A stretch of DNA of 47,875 bases, from the NCBI GenBank assembly GCA_002256385.1, contig NKJD01000027.1:1-47875 (forward strand), given 5' to 3'. A model generated the notes under the pieces. The model did not search any database and was not told the DNA's origin. It saw only the letters and a program-made list of their open reading frames with translations. The translations under genes were made by a program, and so were the position numbers. This document shows, piece by piece, positions 18,333 to 27,820 of this stretch (position 1 is its first letter; each line of letters begins with the position of its first letter). The stretch comes from Flavobacterium sp. BFFFF2. Its GTDB lineage: Bacteria > Bacteroidota > Bacteroidia > Flavobacteriales > Flavobacteriaceae.

Positions 18333-19820
18333 CTATTTTAAAATTCCAAAAACATAGGTGCCCCACGTATCCATAAAAAGACTAATCACCAAGCCCGAAA
18401 TAACAATTAATAGGAGTCCGGGCAACAGCATTTCCTTCATTTTTATTTGGCCCGTAGCAAACAAAATGGCGTTGGGCGGTGTTGAAATGGGCAGTAAAAA
18501 TGCGGCAGATGCGGCAAAAGTTACGGGAATCATGAGCAGCAGCGGATTGATTTTCAGCGAAAAAGAAAGCGCCACACACAACGGCAACAAGGCTTGTGCC
18601 ACGGTTATGTTTGCAATAAATTGGGTAATCAATAAGGCAATAAAACAGGTTGTTAGAATAATGATAATCATTTCACTGCCAGAAAGCAGCCCAATTTTTG
18701 AAGCAATCCAATAGGTAAGTCCCGACACTTCGAATCCTTTTTCGAGGGCAAAACCACCGCCAAACAGCAAAATGATGCCCCAAGGTATTTTGGAGGCCGT
18801 TTCCCAATCCATGATTGTTTTTTTCGGATTCACTTTAGAAGGAATAATAAATAGAATGATGGAAATAAAAGCCGCAACCACCGCGTCAATAATGTAGTCA
18901 GAATGCGGAAACAGCGCGCTCCAACCCGGAATTTGGAACGAACCAATGTCGATGTTGGCACGAAAAATCATGAGGACGGCAAATGCAAAAAAGACGGTGA
19001 GCACGACCTTTTGTTCATAGCTGGTTTTGCCCAATTTCAGTTTTTCAATTTTAAAAAAAGTATTGTCAATGATTTCGAGTTTTTTTCTCGGTTTAAAGAA
19101 AAGGTACAAGATAACAATGGCGGCAGAAATCAAAATGAGATAGATCGGAAATGCGAAAATGAGCCAATTGGCAAAGTTTATTTTGATTCCCGATTTGAAA
19201 GCGCTTTCATATATTTTTTTGAAAACCAAATTGGTGGGTGTTCCTATCAAGGTGGCCATTCCGCCAATCGAGCTGGCGTAGGCAATGCCCAAAAGCAGTG
19301 CCGTTTTGAATTTGCCGAGTTCTTTTTCGCTGTATATTTCCTTTAATTTCTCCAATACTGAAATGCCAATCGGAAGCATTAATAACGCAATGGAAGTATT
19401 CGACATCCACATAGACAAAAAGGAAGTGACCAACATAAAACCGGCCAAAATTTGAAACGTTCCCTGCCCAAAAAGGATCAAAGTTCGTGAGGCAATTCGC
19501 TTGTGAACTTCCCATTTTTCAATGGCCAATGCCAGCAAAAAACCACCGATGTACAGAAAAATCACTTCGTTAAAATAGACTTTAGAAATCTCTTCGCCGC
19601 TGATAATGCCAGTCATTGGGAATAGCAAAATGGGCAATAACGATGTAATGGCAATTGGTACTATTTCTGTGATCCACCAACCAATCATCCACACTGCAAT
19701 GCCAATCATGATGCCGATTTGCGGATTTGATGCGTCCGGATTCAAGAAGGTTGAAAAGGCAATAAACGCGAGCGGAAATAAAAGTAATTTTAGGTATTTT
19801 TTCAGAGTTGGCTGGTCCAT
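18333..19820 (-). CDS. SLC13/DASS-family sodium:dicarboxylate (or sulfate) carrier
   Basis: 495 residues, about a dozen hydrophobic segments. The repeated sodium/substrate motifs of the family are visible: SMWMSNTSIALLMLPIG (SNT) near residue 140 and the second-half counterpart ITQFIANITVAQALLPL, ending with PISTPPNAILFATG. Known members import succinate, malate, fumarate, citrate or sulfate with sodium. It lies between the T9SS gene and an esterase lipoprotein on the same strand. Together with the DAACS carrier it makes two dicarboxylate-type importers within 12 kb, which points to acidic metabolite uptake in this block. Confidence 0.92.
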   Translation of the reverse strand: MDQPTLKKYLKLLLFPLAFIAFSTFLNPDASNPQIGIMIGIAVWMIGWWITEIVPIAITSLLPILLFPMTGIISGEEISKVYFNEVIFLYIGGFLLALAIEKWEVHKRIASRTLILFGQGTFQILAGFMLVTSFLSMWMSNTSIALLMLPIGISVLEKLKEIYSEKELGKFKTALLLGIAYASSIGGMATLIGTPTNLVFKKIYESAFKSGIKINFANWLIFAFPIYLILISAAIVILYLFFKPRKKLEIIDNTFFKIEKLKLGKTSYEQKVVLTVFFAFAVLMIFRANIDIGSFQIPGWSALFPHSDYIIDAVVAAFISIILFIIPSKVNPKKTIMDWETASKIPWGIILLFGGGFALEKGFEVSGLTYWIASKIGLLSGSEMIIIILTTCFIALLITQFIANITVAQALLPLCVALSFSLKINPLLLMIPVTFAASAAFLLPISTPPNAILFATGQIKMKEMLLPGLLLIVISGLVISLFMDTWGTYVFGILK

Positions 19821-19854
19821 ATTGAAAAAAGTTTAAGTCACTTCATTTAATTAA

Positions 19855-20766
19855 TTATTGAAATAACAATTTGATGGCGTCATTTGACATTAAAGTGGCA
19901 TTGTGTCCTGAATTAGGAACCGTGCGAAACTGCCACGCAAAGGTAGCCTGAACAGCCGTTGCATAATTACGACTTTTTGCAAAGAAATAATTGGCCCGAT
20001 CAAATCGGTTCATTCCCTGCAAATCGACAGCTGTGTTATGCACCAGCGACGGATCGGCACTATTGGTGTCCAATTCGCCGACGGTGATGTAGAGTTTTCG
20101 ACCAAAGTAACTCGTCGGATTGGCATCACTCACAGGACAGTTTACAATGCCAACCGGAAAGGAGGCTATCCCATCTGGCACCGTGTACCAGCCGCTGTTG
20201 GCTGCAACCGCTCTGTTAAAACGCGCATTGGGCTTAAACATCACAAACCGATGCACAAATTGTCCACCTCCCGAATGCCCAAAAAGGTCGTATGTTGTTT
20301 TGGCACTTTTCACATTGCCTTTGATGTAGTCAAACAGCGGTTCAATCACCGAAAATGTCCACACACTTTCGTTATTGAGGGTTTGAACGGAAGGATTATT
20401 TCCGTCTTGATATACATTTCCCAAACTGTACCCATTGGTTCCAGGAAAATCGGTGTCGTTAAATTCTGGGGCAAAAACCATAAAACCATATTGATTAGAT
20501 GCACTTGTCCAAATGTCGCGATAATCTGAGGCGTTTCTTTCTTTTCCGTGAAAGACAAATACGATGGGCATGTTGGTTCTGTCGCCTGCCGGAATGTTGT
20601 AAAACACATTGATGGGCTTTTGAGGCAAACCCGCATAAGTGAAAACAAATTTGTTTGCGCCGTTTTTTAGGTCGTTGGTTTGGCCCACCGCATCGCTGCC
20701 ACTTCCACATGAAACCAATAAAATAGTGAGTACTAAAAGGATCAATCTGTTAAAAAATAATTTCAT
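19855..20766 (-). CDS. Lipoprotein alpha/beta hydrolase, esterase/PHB-depolymerase-like
   Basis: 303 residues from ATG 20766. The frame extends 35 codons further upstream, but those residues are not signal-like; this ATG gives MKLFFNRLILLVLTILLVSC with lipobox Cys20. Catalytic parts: oxyanion loop FVFHGKERNA, nucleophile elbow GHSGGG (Ser165) and a late histidine in PNSGHNATL. Relatives are secreted esterases of the polyhydroxybutyrate depolymerase/feruloyl esterase group. Released hydroxy or dicarboxylic acids could feed the SLC13 carrier encoded 34 nt downstream (inference). Substrate unknown. Confidence 0.82.
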   Translation of the reverse strand: MKLFFNRLILLVLTILLVSCGSGSDAVGQTNDLKNGANKFVFTYAGLPQKPINVFYNIPAGDRTNMPIVFVFHGKERNASDYRDIWTSASNQYGFMVFAPEFNDTDFPGTNGYSLGNVYQDGNNPSVQTLNNESVWTFSVIEPLFDYIKGNVKSAKTTYDLFGHSGGGQFVHRFVMFKPNARFNRAVAANSGWYTVPDGIASFPVGIVNCPVSDANPTSYFGRKLYITVGELDTNSADPSLVHNTAVDLQGMNRFDRANYFFAKSRNYATAVQATFAWQFRTVPNSGHNATLMSNDAIKLLFQ

Positions 20767-20871
20767 CCGAAAATAGTTTAAAGGCAATTTTACGCAAGCT
20801 GAGATAAAATCGACCCAATTAAAAAAAATGTAGTTTAGCCTAATGAAGTGATTAAAACTTTTTTCAATCAT

Positions 20872-20900
20872 AAAAAAAAGCTTTGTTTATTTAGCAAAGC
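20872..20900 (-). terminator. Terminator-like hairpin in the esterase leader
   Basis: GCTTTG (20880-20885) pairs with CAAAGC (20895-20900) around a 9-nt loop. On the minus strand it is followed by eight Ts (20872-20879). No minus-strand gene ends here; the next minus-strand start is 20766. It could therefore be an attenuator in the esterase leader or the end of a short RNA. Confidence 0.4.
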
Positions 20901-20968
20901 AAAATAATGTACTTTCACGTTTACATTCGCATAATTGTTTAAAAATAATATTTTAAGATTTTTTCTAG

Positions 20969-21988
20969 ATGTTTAAATCAAAACACGCGCTGTTTTTTGT
21001 GAAGAAAACAGTTTTTCAGTTATTTTATTTTCTTTTTATTGCCACTGTTTATTATGAGTTGGTGAATAGTAAATTTGAGTCTTTACCTGATTTTGATAAA
21101 TGGGTGCTTGTTGGTCAAATGCTGTTTTTTTGCTTATTTGTATTTATCGTCAACGTCAAATTTTTCGATAAAGAACTTTTTGTTGAAAAAAACATTAGCA
21201 AAGTTTTGTTGAAGAATGCCGTCATGATTTCGGTCATTTTGGGTTGCTTGTTTTATTTTGATCAATACCTATCTATCAATAAGGCGACCGATTCAAGAGC
21301 GCTTTTTTTCTATCACTTGCTCTTTTTGTTGTTTACTTTAGCGGCCGCTTTATATTATTTGGATTTTATCAATTACTTACAAAACAAGTCGGCGATTTTC
21401 CGCTTAATCAAAGAAAAGAATAAATTTGAGGTAGATTTGCTCAAAAGCCAGTTCACGCCACATTTTTTATTTAACACCCTAAATTCCATTTATTCAAAGT
21501 GCCATACCAGCAGTCCAGAAGCGGCCAACATGATTTTTGACTTGTCCAATTTTATGCGCTACCTAATCTACGATTGTTCCACACATAGGGTGTTAATCAA
21601 TAAGGAGGTTACCCTGATTCAGAATTTTATCAAGTTGTACAAACTCAATTATAATGCACAAATAAACATCGATTTTAAACACAAACTCTACGATGAAAAC
21701 CAACGAATAGCCCCCATGCTCTTGTTGAATTTTGTTGAAAATGCTTTTAAACACAGCCAAATTGGCGTGTCAAACGAAGCCTATGTCATCATTGAATTGG
21801 CAACAGACCACGAGTTTTTGTATTTTAAAACCAAGAATAACAAAATGTCATTTCCAAATAAATTAGAAAAAGGAATAGGCAATCAAAACACAATCAATCG
21901 TTTAGAGCTAGACTACAAAGACCAGTACACTTTTGAAGTGACCGATTTAAAAGAGTCTTATGAGGTCTATTTAAACATTCGATTATAA
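20969..21988 (+). CDS. LytS/YehU-type sensor histidine kinase
   Basis: 339 residues. Four transmembrane segments (about 10-30, 46-62, 83-97 and 112-130) form a sensor without a large external domain. The His-kinase motif QFTPHFLFNTLNSIY carries His165. A GHKL ATPase part follows, with the N-box MLLLNFVENAFKHS and GIGNQNTINRL. It phosphorylates the LytTR regulator encoded 12 nt downstream. The pair lies between the divergent surface-protein/transport block and the giant T9SS gene, so it may control either or both (inference). Confidence 0.93.
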   Translation: MFKSKHALFFVKKTVFQLFYFLFIATVYYELVNSKFESLPDFDKWVLVGQMLFFCLFVFIVNVKFFDKELFVEKNISKVLLKNAVMISVILGCLFYFDQYLSINKATDSRALFFYHLLFLLFTLAAALYYLDFINYLQNKSAIFRLIKEKNKFEVDLLKSQFTPHFLFNTLNSIYSKCHTSSPEAANMIFDLSNFMRYLIYDCSTHRVLINKEVTLIQNFIKLYKLNYNAQINIDFKHKLYDENQRIAPMLLLNFVENAFKHSQIGVSNEAYVIIELATDHEFLYFKTKNNKMSFPNKLEKGIGNQNTINRLELDYKDQYTFEVTDLKESYEVYLNIRL

Positions 21989-22000
21989 AAAATAACAGCT

Positions 22001-22735
22001 ATGAATACAGTGAAGTGTTTTATTATTGACGACCAAGAACCGGCATGCCAATTAATAGCAGAATATATTTCAAAAATCCCACAACTCGAATTGGTTGGCA
22101 TTTGCCATGAACCGATGGAGGCGCTTGCCATTGTGCAGCAAAAACAAATTGACTTGCTTTTTTTGGACATCAACATGCCGGTGCTCAATGGGATTCAATT
22201 TTTAAAAACGTTAAAAAACCCGCCCAACACCATTTTCACAACCGCCTATTCTGAATATGCGCTACAAGCCTTTGATTTAAAGGTGATTGACTATTTGGTA
22301 AAACCGATTCCGTTTGACCGGTTTGTCACGGCAGTCAATCGGGTTTTTGACCTTAAAATCAGCATTCCTGCAGACCCAATACCCATTGAAAATGAATTCC
22401 CAGAGGCACAGTTTACCGATTTTAGTTTTTTTAAAACCAATCAGAACAAACTTGAGAAAATCAACTTTAACGAAGTGATTTTTATTGAAAGTCATGGCGA
22501 ATATGCCCGTTTTCACACCAATAAAAAAATTAGTGTGTCTAGGGTTTCCCTCAATCGGCTCGAAGAAATATTTCCGAAAGGCAACTTCTTCAGGGTGCAC
22601 CGTTCCTTTATTATCAACATTGATAAAATCGACGCAATAGATGGCAGTTTAATTGAAATTGACAGCTATAAAATCCCCATTAGTAAAAGTAGGCGAGATG
22701 ACCTCAACAAATTAATACTTCACAATGATTTGTAG
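22001..22735 (+). CDS. LytTR-family response regulator
   Basis: 244 residues. The receiver domain (1-125) has acidic pocket residues D10/D11, phosphoacceptor Asp56 in LFLDINMP and Lys in YLVKPI. The LytTR DNA-binding domain (about 140-240) shows KINFNEVIFIESHGEYARFH and FFRVHRSFIINIDKID. Partner of the upstream histidine kinase in a two-gene operon. LytTR proteins bind pairs of short direct repeats; a shared motif GTAGwTACATTG is found before both large T9SS genes, one of them just downstream, and is a candidate site or promoter element. Confidence 0.94.
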   Translation: MNTVKCFIIDDQEPACQLIAEYISKIPQLELVGICHEPMEALAIVQQKQIDLLFLDINMPVLNGIQFLKTLKNPPNTIFTTAYSEYALQAFDLKVIDYLVKPIPFDRFVTAVNRVFDLKISIPADPIPIENEFPEAQFTDFSFFKTNQNKLEKINFNEVIFIESHGEYARFHTNKKISVSRVSLNRLEEIFPKGNFFRVHRSFIINIDKIDAIDGSLIEIDSYKIPISKSRRDDLNKLILHNDL

Positions 22736-22860
22736 TTGTTTTTTCATTTAAAGCAAAAAATAGACTAATTACTGCGCAAATTGTTATTTACAAAGTTTTT
22801 ATGTAGATACATTGAAACATAAATTTAGTTTTGTTTATTATAACTATTAATTGTATTCTG

Positions 22861-25800
22861 ATGAAAACGAAAATTTGTTTATTAGTAATATTTCTATTTT
22901 GCTTGGGCAACTTAGGATATTCGCAAACAGGAATTGGAGCCTTTTCCGTTCACGATGGCGGATTTGAAAACCACACGGCCACTTTGGCTGGAGGTAATAC
23001 TACCAATGCCGCGCTCTCTACCTCATTGTGGACAGCGAGTACAACTGCAAATATTACCCGCACATTAACCAGTACGGGTGGACGAAGTGGACCAAAATAT
23101 GTCACATTGGGTTCCACAAACGGAACGGCAAAAAATTTCTACACGCCCCAAATTGCTGGATCATTTGCAGCAAACACGACTTATCAGGTGCAATTTTGGT
23201 ACAAAACAGCTTCAACTACTGCCCTTGATGCCAGTACGGTTGATATTTATGTAAACAACACCACAGCTACACAAGCGCCGCCAATTGGCACCGTGAAATC
23301 GGTTGCCGCAGGACTTACGACCAGTGTTTCCACTTGGACTAAAGTGTCTGTTTCCATCACGACTGCCGTATCGCCTGCTGCTGGAAGTTTTGGGGTGGCT
23401 GGACTTACTATTGATGCCGCTACGGCTGGTTATGCTGCTGATATTGATGATTTTGTAGTGTATCAAGCCAATTCGGCTGATACGTCTGCACCAAGTACAC
23501 CAGGCACTGTTACTGCAACAGCAGCTTCAAGTAGTACTGCAACGGTAAGTTGGGGTGCGGCAAGTGGAGGCGTTGACGGTGGTGGTTATGTGGTTGTGCG
23601 TTTTGCAACGACGGCTCCTTCTGCTTCTGATGACCCACTCCAAAATGGGATTTACAAATTCAACAACGCCATTGGCGCTGGTGTGGTACGATATATTGGA
23701 ACAAGCACTTCATTTACCGATACTAGTTTAAGTCCAGGTGTCGATTACTATTATAAAGTGTACACCGTTGACAAAGCGTTTAACTATTCAAGCGAAACCA
23801 CCACTAGTACTCCCGTTCAGGCATTATCTACCACTTACTACTATAAAGGAACAGGTGCATTGACCGATGTAACCAACTGGGGTTTAAATACAGACGGAAC
23901 TGGCACAAATCCATCAAATTTTACAGACATAGCTCAAGTTTTTGAAATCAGAAATACGACTGCTGTTGCCCTTGACGGTTCATGGACAGTTGGAACAGAT
24001 CCTGCGAACGGAACAAAAGTACGTTTAGGAAATACAGATCAAGCTGCTATCACTTTAACTTTAAACTCAGGCGCTTCCATTTTGCCTGCAGGAACTGGAA
24101 ATTTGGACGTAATGGCGCCGCCATCCGGAAAACAAACCGTGATCTACAAAGGAACAACCGCCATATCATTTGGAAATATTTTTGACACCAACCTTGAAGT
24201 GGTTTATGATGGCGTTACGATATCGTCAACTACCACTAAAAGTTTTGGTACTATTACCATCAAAAATGGGGCTAATGTAACGTTCACAGCTACACCAGTC
24301 ATTAAAAACATCAGCGTTGACGCAACGTCTACACTTGTGGCGCCAACAAATGCCACATCGTACATCACGATTCCTAGTGGCGGTGCTGTAACTATAAATG
24401 GTACTGTAAGAGTGCCTAAATTAACTGGTTTTGTATCGAGCAATGTGGGAACTGCCGGTTCTTCTTTTGCTGACTTTCAATTTATTGGTACAGAAAATTT
24501 AACACTTGGAGCAAATAGTATTGTTGAATACGCCAGAGATGCCACAGGTGCTCAAACCGTAACGGCCAGAACAGATTATAAAAACGTAACCGTAAGCGGC
24601 ACAAGCCCTAAATCAGTAGCTGGATCAACTACCATTGCTGGAACATTTACCATTAATCAAACAGGATCGTTGGTCACTTTGTCAGCAGATACCACCGTTA
24701 ATGGTACTTTAGTTTTCACGAGTGGAAAAATTGACACAGGAAGCAACAATTTAATTCTTGGTTCTGCTGCCACCATTTCTGGTGCTGGAACAGGCACAGG
24801 ATGGGTTATTGGAAACCTAAGAAAAACGACTACATCTGGTTCTTCTCCTTCATTTACTTATACCATTGGAGATTCAAATTATTATACCCCACTTGCTTTA
24901 ACTTTTGCTGGCAATACTTCAGCAAATGGAACATTGACCGCAAAAACAACTGCTGGTGATCATGCACAAATTGCAACTTCAGGTATTATTGCTGCAAACA
25001 GTATTAACAGAACTTGGACGTTAACCAATTCAAATTTGGCTGGATTCACGAGTTATAATGCGGCATTTACTTATGCCACACAAGACAATGACAGTGGCGC
25101 TTTACCACAGTTTTTTGCTGCTCGATTGTATGCAGGTTCTAGTTGGTCAAACCTTACGACATCAGGAACCCCGACTTCAACCAGTTTTTCTGCTTCAGCA
25201 GTAACATCTTTTGGCGATTTTGCGATCGGTCAAGTTTGTATCAATCCAACGACTGCAGGAGTCGTTTCAGGAACGCAATCCGTTTGCGAGAATGGTATTC
25301 CAAGCAGTTTCTCTAGTACATCAGCAGCTAGCGGGTTTGTTGGAAATCTAGAATACAAATGGCAATCATCAACAAATAACAGCACGTTTACCGATATTTC
25401 TGGAGCAACTTCAAGTACATACAGTGCAGCTGCAGGTTTAACGGTAACTACCTACTATAAAAGACTAGCACGTGTTGACTGCAAATCGGACTGGACCGGC
25501 GCTGCCGAAAGCAACACGATCACAGTAACCGTGAATTCAATTGCAACGCCCACATTTACGCAAGTTTCTACCATTTGCTCAGGCGCTTCGTTATCAGCAT
25601 TGCCAACCACCTCAAACAACGCGATTACAGGAACTTGGTCTCCTGCAGTAAACAATATGGCCACCACTTCTTATACATTTACACCTACTACCGGATTGTG
25701 TGCCAGTACAGCCAATATGTCCATTACGGTAAATCCAAGTGTGACATACTACCGTGATAATGATACGGATGGTTATGGAGACGCAGCAAGCACAAGCAGT

Positions 25801-27303
25801 TCATGTACTGGAGCGCCATCTGGATATGTTACCAATGCGACCGATTGTAATGATACGAATGCAGGAATTAACCCTATCGCAACAGAAGTATTTGACGGCA
25901 TTGACAATAATTGCAATGGCCAAACAGATGAAGGAGTTAGTCCAAATGTACCTACAGCTAGTGCACAAGTATTGGTGACTGGTGCAACAGTGAACAATTT
26001 AGTAGCAAGCGGTTCAACGATTGCAGGTTATGGTGCTCCCGCATTAAATTGGTATTTGTCTGCTACTGGAGGATCAAGTTTGTCGGGTACAACTGTATTA
26101 GCAACAAACACCTACTACGTGAGTCAAACAATTAATGGCGTTGAAAGTGCAAGAACAGCCGTTGCAGTAACTATTATTCCAAGCAATCCGATTATTGCAG
26201 CCTCATTCTGCGGAACTGTGCTTTCAAATATTGAAACTACTATTTATTGTTCCAATGTAGTTGGCGGCACAAAATACCGTTTTACAATTATAAACGCGTC
26301 TACTGGTGCTTCTGTTGTTTATGAGTCAACTGTAAATGGGTTTAACTTTTTGCAATTATCTTCAAACAATTCTTTTAATACCTTATATGGCGTAAAATGT
26401 GCTGTATTTATTAATGGGGCTTGGTCTGCTGACGGAAACAGTTGTACCATTACTACTCCTGCAGTTCCTGCAAGTTCAAAAATAATCGATGCGCAGTGTG
26501 GCACTACACTTTCGTCAGTTGACAACACCTTGTATTGTGGCCAAAGTTATGGGGCACAAGGCTACCGTTTTGAAGTTTCATCAGGAGGTACCACCCGAAC
26601 AATCGATCGCTCAGTTAATTATATGCAATTATCTTCATTAAGTGGTGGTGCAAATTTTGGAACCACTTATTCTGTTCGTGTGGCTGTTTTATATGGTGCA
26701 ACCTATGGAGCCTACGGTGCTGCATGTAATATTACAACACCTTCTTTACCAAGTCAAACGAAAGTAAATACCACGCAATGTGGCAGCACATTAGCTAGCA
26801 AATGGAGAGTATTGTATTGTGGTGCAGTAGCAGGTGCTACCGCTTACAATTTTGAGTGGACCAATGGCGGTACCACGCTTACTTACACCTCAGCTGTACC
26901 AAATATGCAATTAGGCAACTATACTGGTTGGGCATTAAACACCACCTATTCGGTGCGTGTAGCCATTCAATTTGGTGGTACTTGGCAAACTTACGGAACA
27001 GCTTGTAACGTAACAACGCCAGCAAGTTTTGCTCGTCATACTTCAATGGAAGAGGGCGCTTTATCAGTAAAAGCAGTGCCAAACCCATTCGAGACCGAAT
27101 TTGTATTGATGGCACAAGGTGGAAACCAAAACCCAATTCAAGTAACTGTTTACGACATGCTTGGCAAACAAATGGATCAATTTAATGTAGAAGCCAACGA
27201 ATTGGAAAACCGCAGCATAGGCAACGGTTATACCAGCGGCATCTACAATGTGGTTATTGCACAAGGCGACGACCAACAAGTGGTTCGCTTGATTAAAAAA
27301 TAA
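22861..27303 (+). CDS. Giant T9SS-secreted surface protein with MopE-like and Cys-pair repeats
   Basis: 1480 residues from ATG 22861; an upstream in-frame ATG at 22831 would put hydrophobic residues before a good signal peptide ending GYSQ. Residues 1 to about 790 closely match the protein at 15273-17906. Next come an Ig/PKD-like domain (about 800-960), a MopE-like metal-binding segment (about 961-1025: DNDTDGYGD, DCNDTNAGINP, FDGIDNNCNGQTDEG), an Ig-like piece, and three related modules of about 90 residues (about 1113-1390). Each module opens CG-T-L and YC, and includes NTTYSVRVAI-type strands. The type A sorting tail is AVPNPFETEF to VVRLIKK. Probably a calcium-binding adhesin. Confidence 0.9.
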   Translation: MKTKICLLVIFLFCLGNLGYSQTGIGAFSVHDGGFENHTATLAGGNTTNAALSTSLWTASTTANITRTLTSTGGRSGPKYVTLGSTNGTAKNFYTPQIAGSFAANTTYQVQFWYKTASTTALDASTVDIYVNNTTATQAPPIGTVKSVAAGLTTSVSTWTKVSVSITTAVSPAAGSFGVAGLTIDAATAGYAADIDDFVVYQANSADTSAPSTPGTVTATAASSSTATVSWGAASGGVDGGGYVVVRFATTAPSASDDPLQNGIYKFNNAIGAGVVRYIGTSTSFTDTSLSPGVDYYYKVYTVDKAFNYSSETTTSTPVQALSTTYYYKGTGALTDVTNWGLNTDGTGTNPSNFTDIAQVFEIRNTTAVALDGSWTVGTDPANGTKVRLGNTDQAAITLTLNSGASILPAGTGNLDVMAPPSGKQTVIYKGTTAISFGNIFDTNLEVVYDGVTISSTTTKSFGTITIKNGANVTFTATPVIKNISVDATSTLVAPTNATSYITIPSGGAVTINGTVRVPKLTGFVSSNVGTAGSSFADFQFIGTENLTLGANSIVEYARDATGAQTVTARTDYKNVTVSGTSPKSVAGSTTIAGTFTINQTGSLVTLSADTTVNGTLVFTSGKIDTGSNNLILGSAATISGAGTGTGWVIGNLRKTTTSGSSPSFTYTIGDSNYYTPLALTFAGNTSANGTLTAKTTAGDHAQIATSGIIAANSINRTWTLTNSNLAGFTSYNAAFTYATQDNDSGALPQFFAARLYAGSSWSNLTTSGTPTSTSFSASAVTSFGDFAIGQVCINPTTAGVVSGTQSVCENGIPSSFSSTSAASGFVGNLEYKWQSSTNNSTFTDISGATSSTYSAAAGLTVTTYYKRLARVDCKSDWTGAAESNTITVTVNSIATPTFTQVSTICSGASLSALPTTSNNAITGTWSPAVNNMATTSYTFTPTTGLCASTANMSITVNPSVTYYRDNDTDGYGDAASTSSSCTGAPSGYVTNATDCNDTNAGINPIATEVFDGIDNNCNGQTDEGVSPNVPTASAQVLVTGATVNNLVASGSTIAGYGAPALNWYLSATGGSSLSGTTVLATNTYYVSQTINGVESARTAVAVTIIPSNPIIAASFCGTVLSNIETTIYCSNVVGGTKYRFTIINASTGASVVYESTVNGFNFLQLSSNNSFNTLYGVKCAVFINGAWSADGNSCTITTPAVPASSKIIDAQCGTTLSSVDNTLYCGQSYGAQGYRFEVSSGGTTRTIDRSVNYMQLSSLSGGANFGTTYSVRVAVLYGATYGAYGAACNITTPSLPSQTKVNTTQCGSTLASKWRVLYCGAVAGATAYNFEWTNGGTTLTYTSAVPNMQLGNYTGWALNTTYSVRVAIQFGGTWQTYGTACNVTTPASFARHTSMEEGALSVKAVPNPFETEFVLMAQGGNQNPIQVTVYDMLGKQMDQFNVEANELENRSIGNGYTSGIYNVVIAQGDDQQVVRLIKK

Positions 27304-27325
27304 GTTTTTCAGTGTTAGTTTTAAG

Positions 27326-27357
27326 AACCACCTCAGGTAACTGGGGTGGTTTTTTTA
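27326..27357 (+). terminator. Intrinsic terminator of the giant T9SS gene
   Basis: AACCACCTC (27326-27334) pairs with GGGGTGGTT (27343-27351) around AGGTAACT, followed by six or more Ts. It begins 23 nt after the stop codon. Confidence 0.85.
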
Positions 27358-27594
27358 TGAGTTGACCCGAGACCCATTGGGACAAATGGGTCGAACGGAG
27401 CGAAGCTAAAGTTTGTAAAGTGGCAAGTTTGTAAAGTTGATTCAATTGAGACATGTTCTTTTTTGGAAGAAAGAGAAAAGAAGAAAGAGGAAAGATCGGC
27501 TTTAGACTAAAAAAACTATTGCCTAATGGCTATTGCCTATTGCCTAACATCGACTCATGCCTTGCGGGAACAAAGCATCTTGTTTTAGAAATTG

Positions 27595-27746
27595 ATGTTC
27601 GGAAAACGACTTTATGACTTTTGGCTTTAGACTTTCGACTAATGTAGGGGTGGGCTTCGGAGAGGTCTTACGGGAATTGAGCTTCTGGTTTTTGCAATGT
27701 ATGTTCGGAGAAAGACTTTATGACTTTTGGCTTTTGACTTTCGACT
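27595..27746 (+). repeat. 46-bp direct repeat, 106-bp period (dispersed GACTTTCGACT family)
   Basis: Copy 1 (27595-27640) and copy 2 (27701-27746) both run ATGTTCGG to GACTTTATGACTTTTGGCTT to ACTTTCGACT. Related words recur at 29219-29252 and 31076-31140; the latter even shares the flank GTGGGCTTCGGAG with 27651-27665. The gap 27304-27820 holds only the terminator, these copies and AG-rich sequence; I see no gene in it. Confidence 0.8.
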
Positions 27747-27794
27747 CACTTTCATTTTATAACTTTAGGAATAAAACCCAACAAAACAATCAAT

Positions 27795-27802
27795 TATCTT
27801 TG
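27795..27802 (+). promoter_or_regulatory. -7 box of the toxin-antitoxin pair
   Basis: TATCTTTG matches TAnnTTTG. Transcription would begin near 27809, 12 nt before the ATG of the small partner gene. No good TTG lies at the usual distance. Confidence 0.45.
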
Positions 27803-27820
27803 TGTTTCAAAATTTGATTT

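Noticed and set aside
27614..27817. Plus-strand frame over the dispersed repeats as a gene
   Set aside because: It consists of the non-coding 46-bp direct repeats and has no recognisable protein character.
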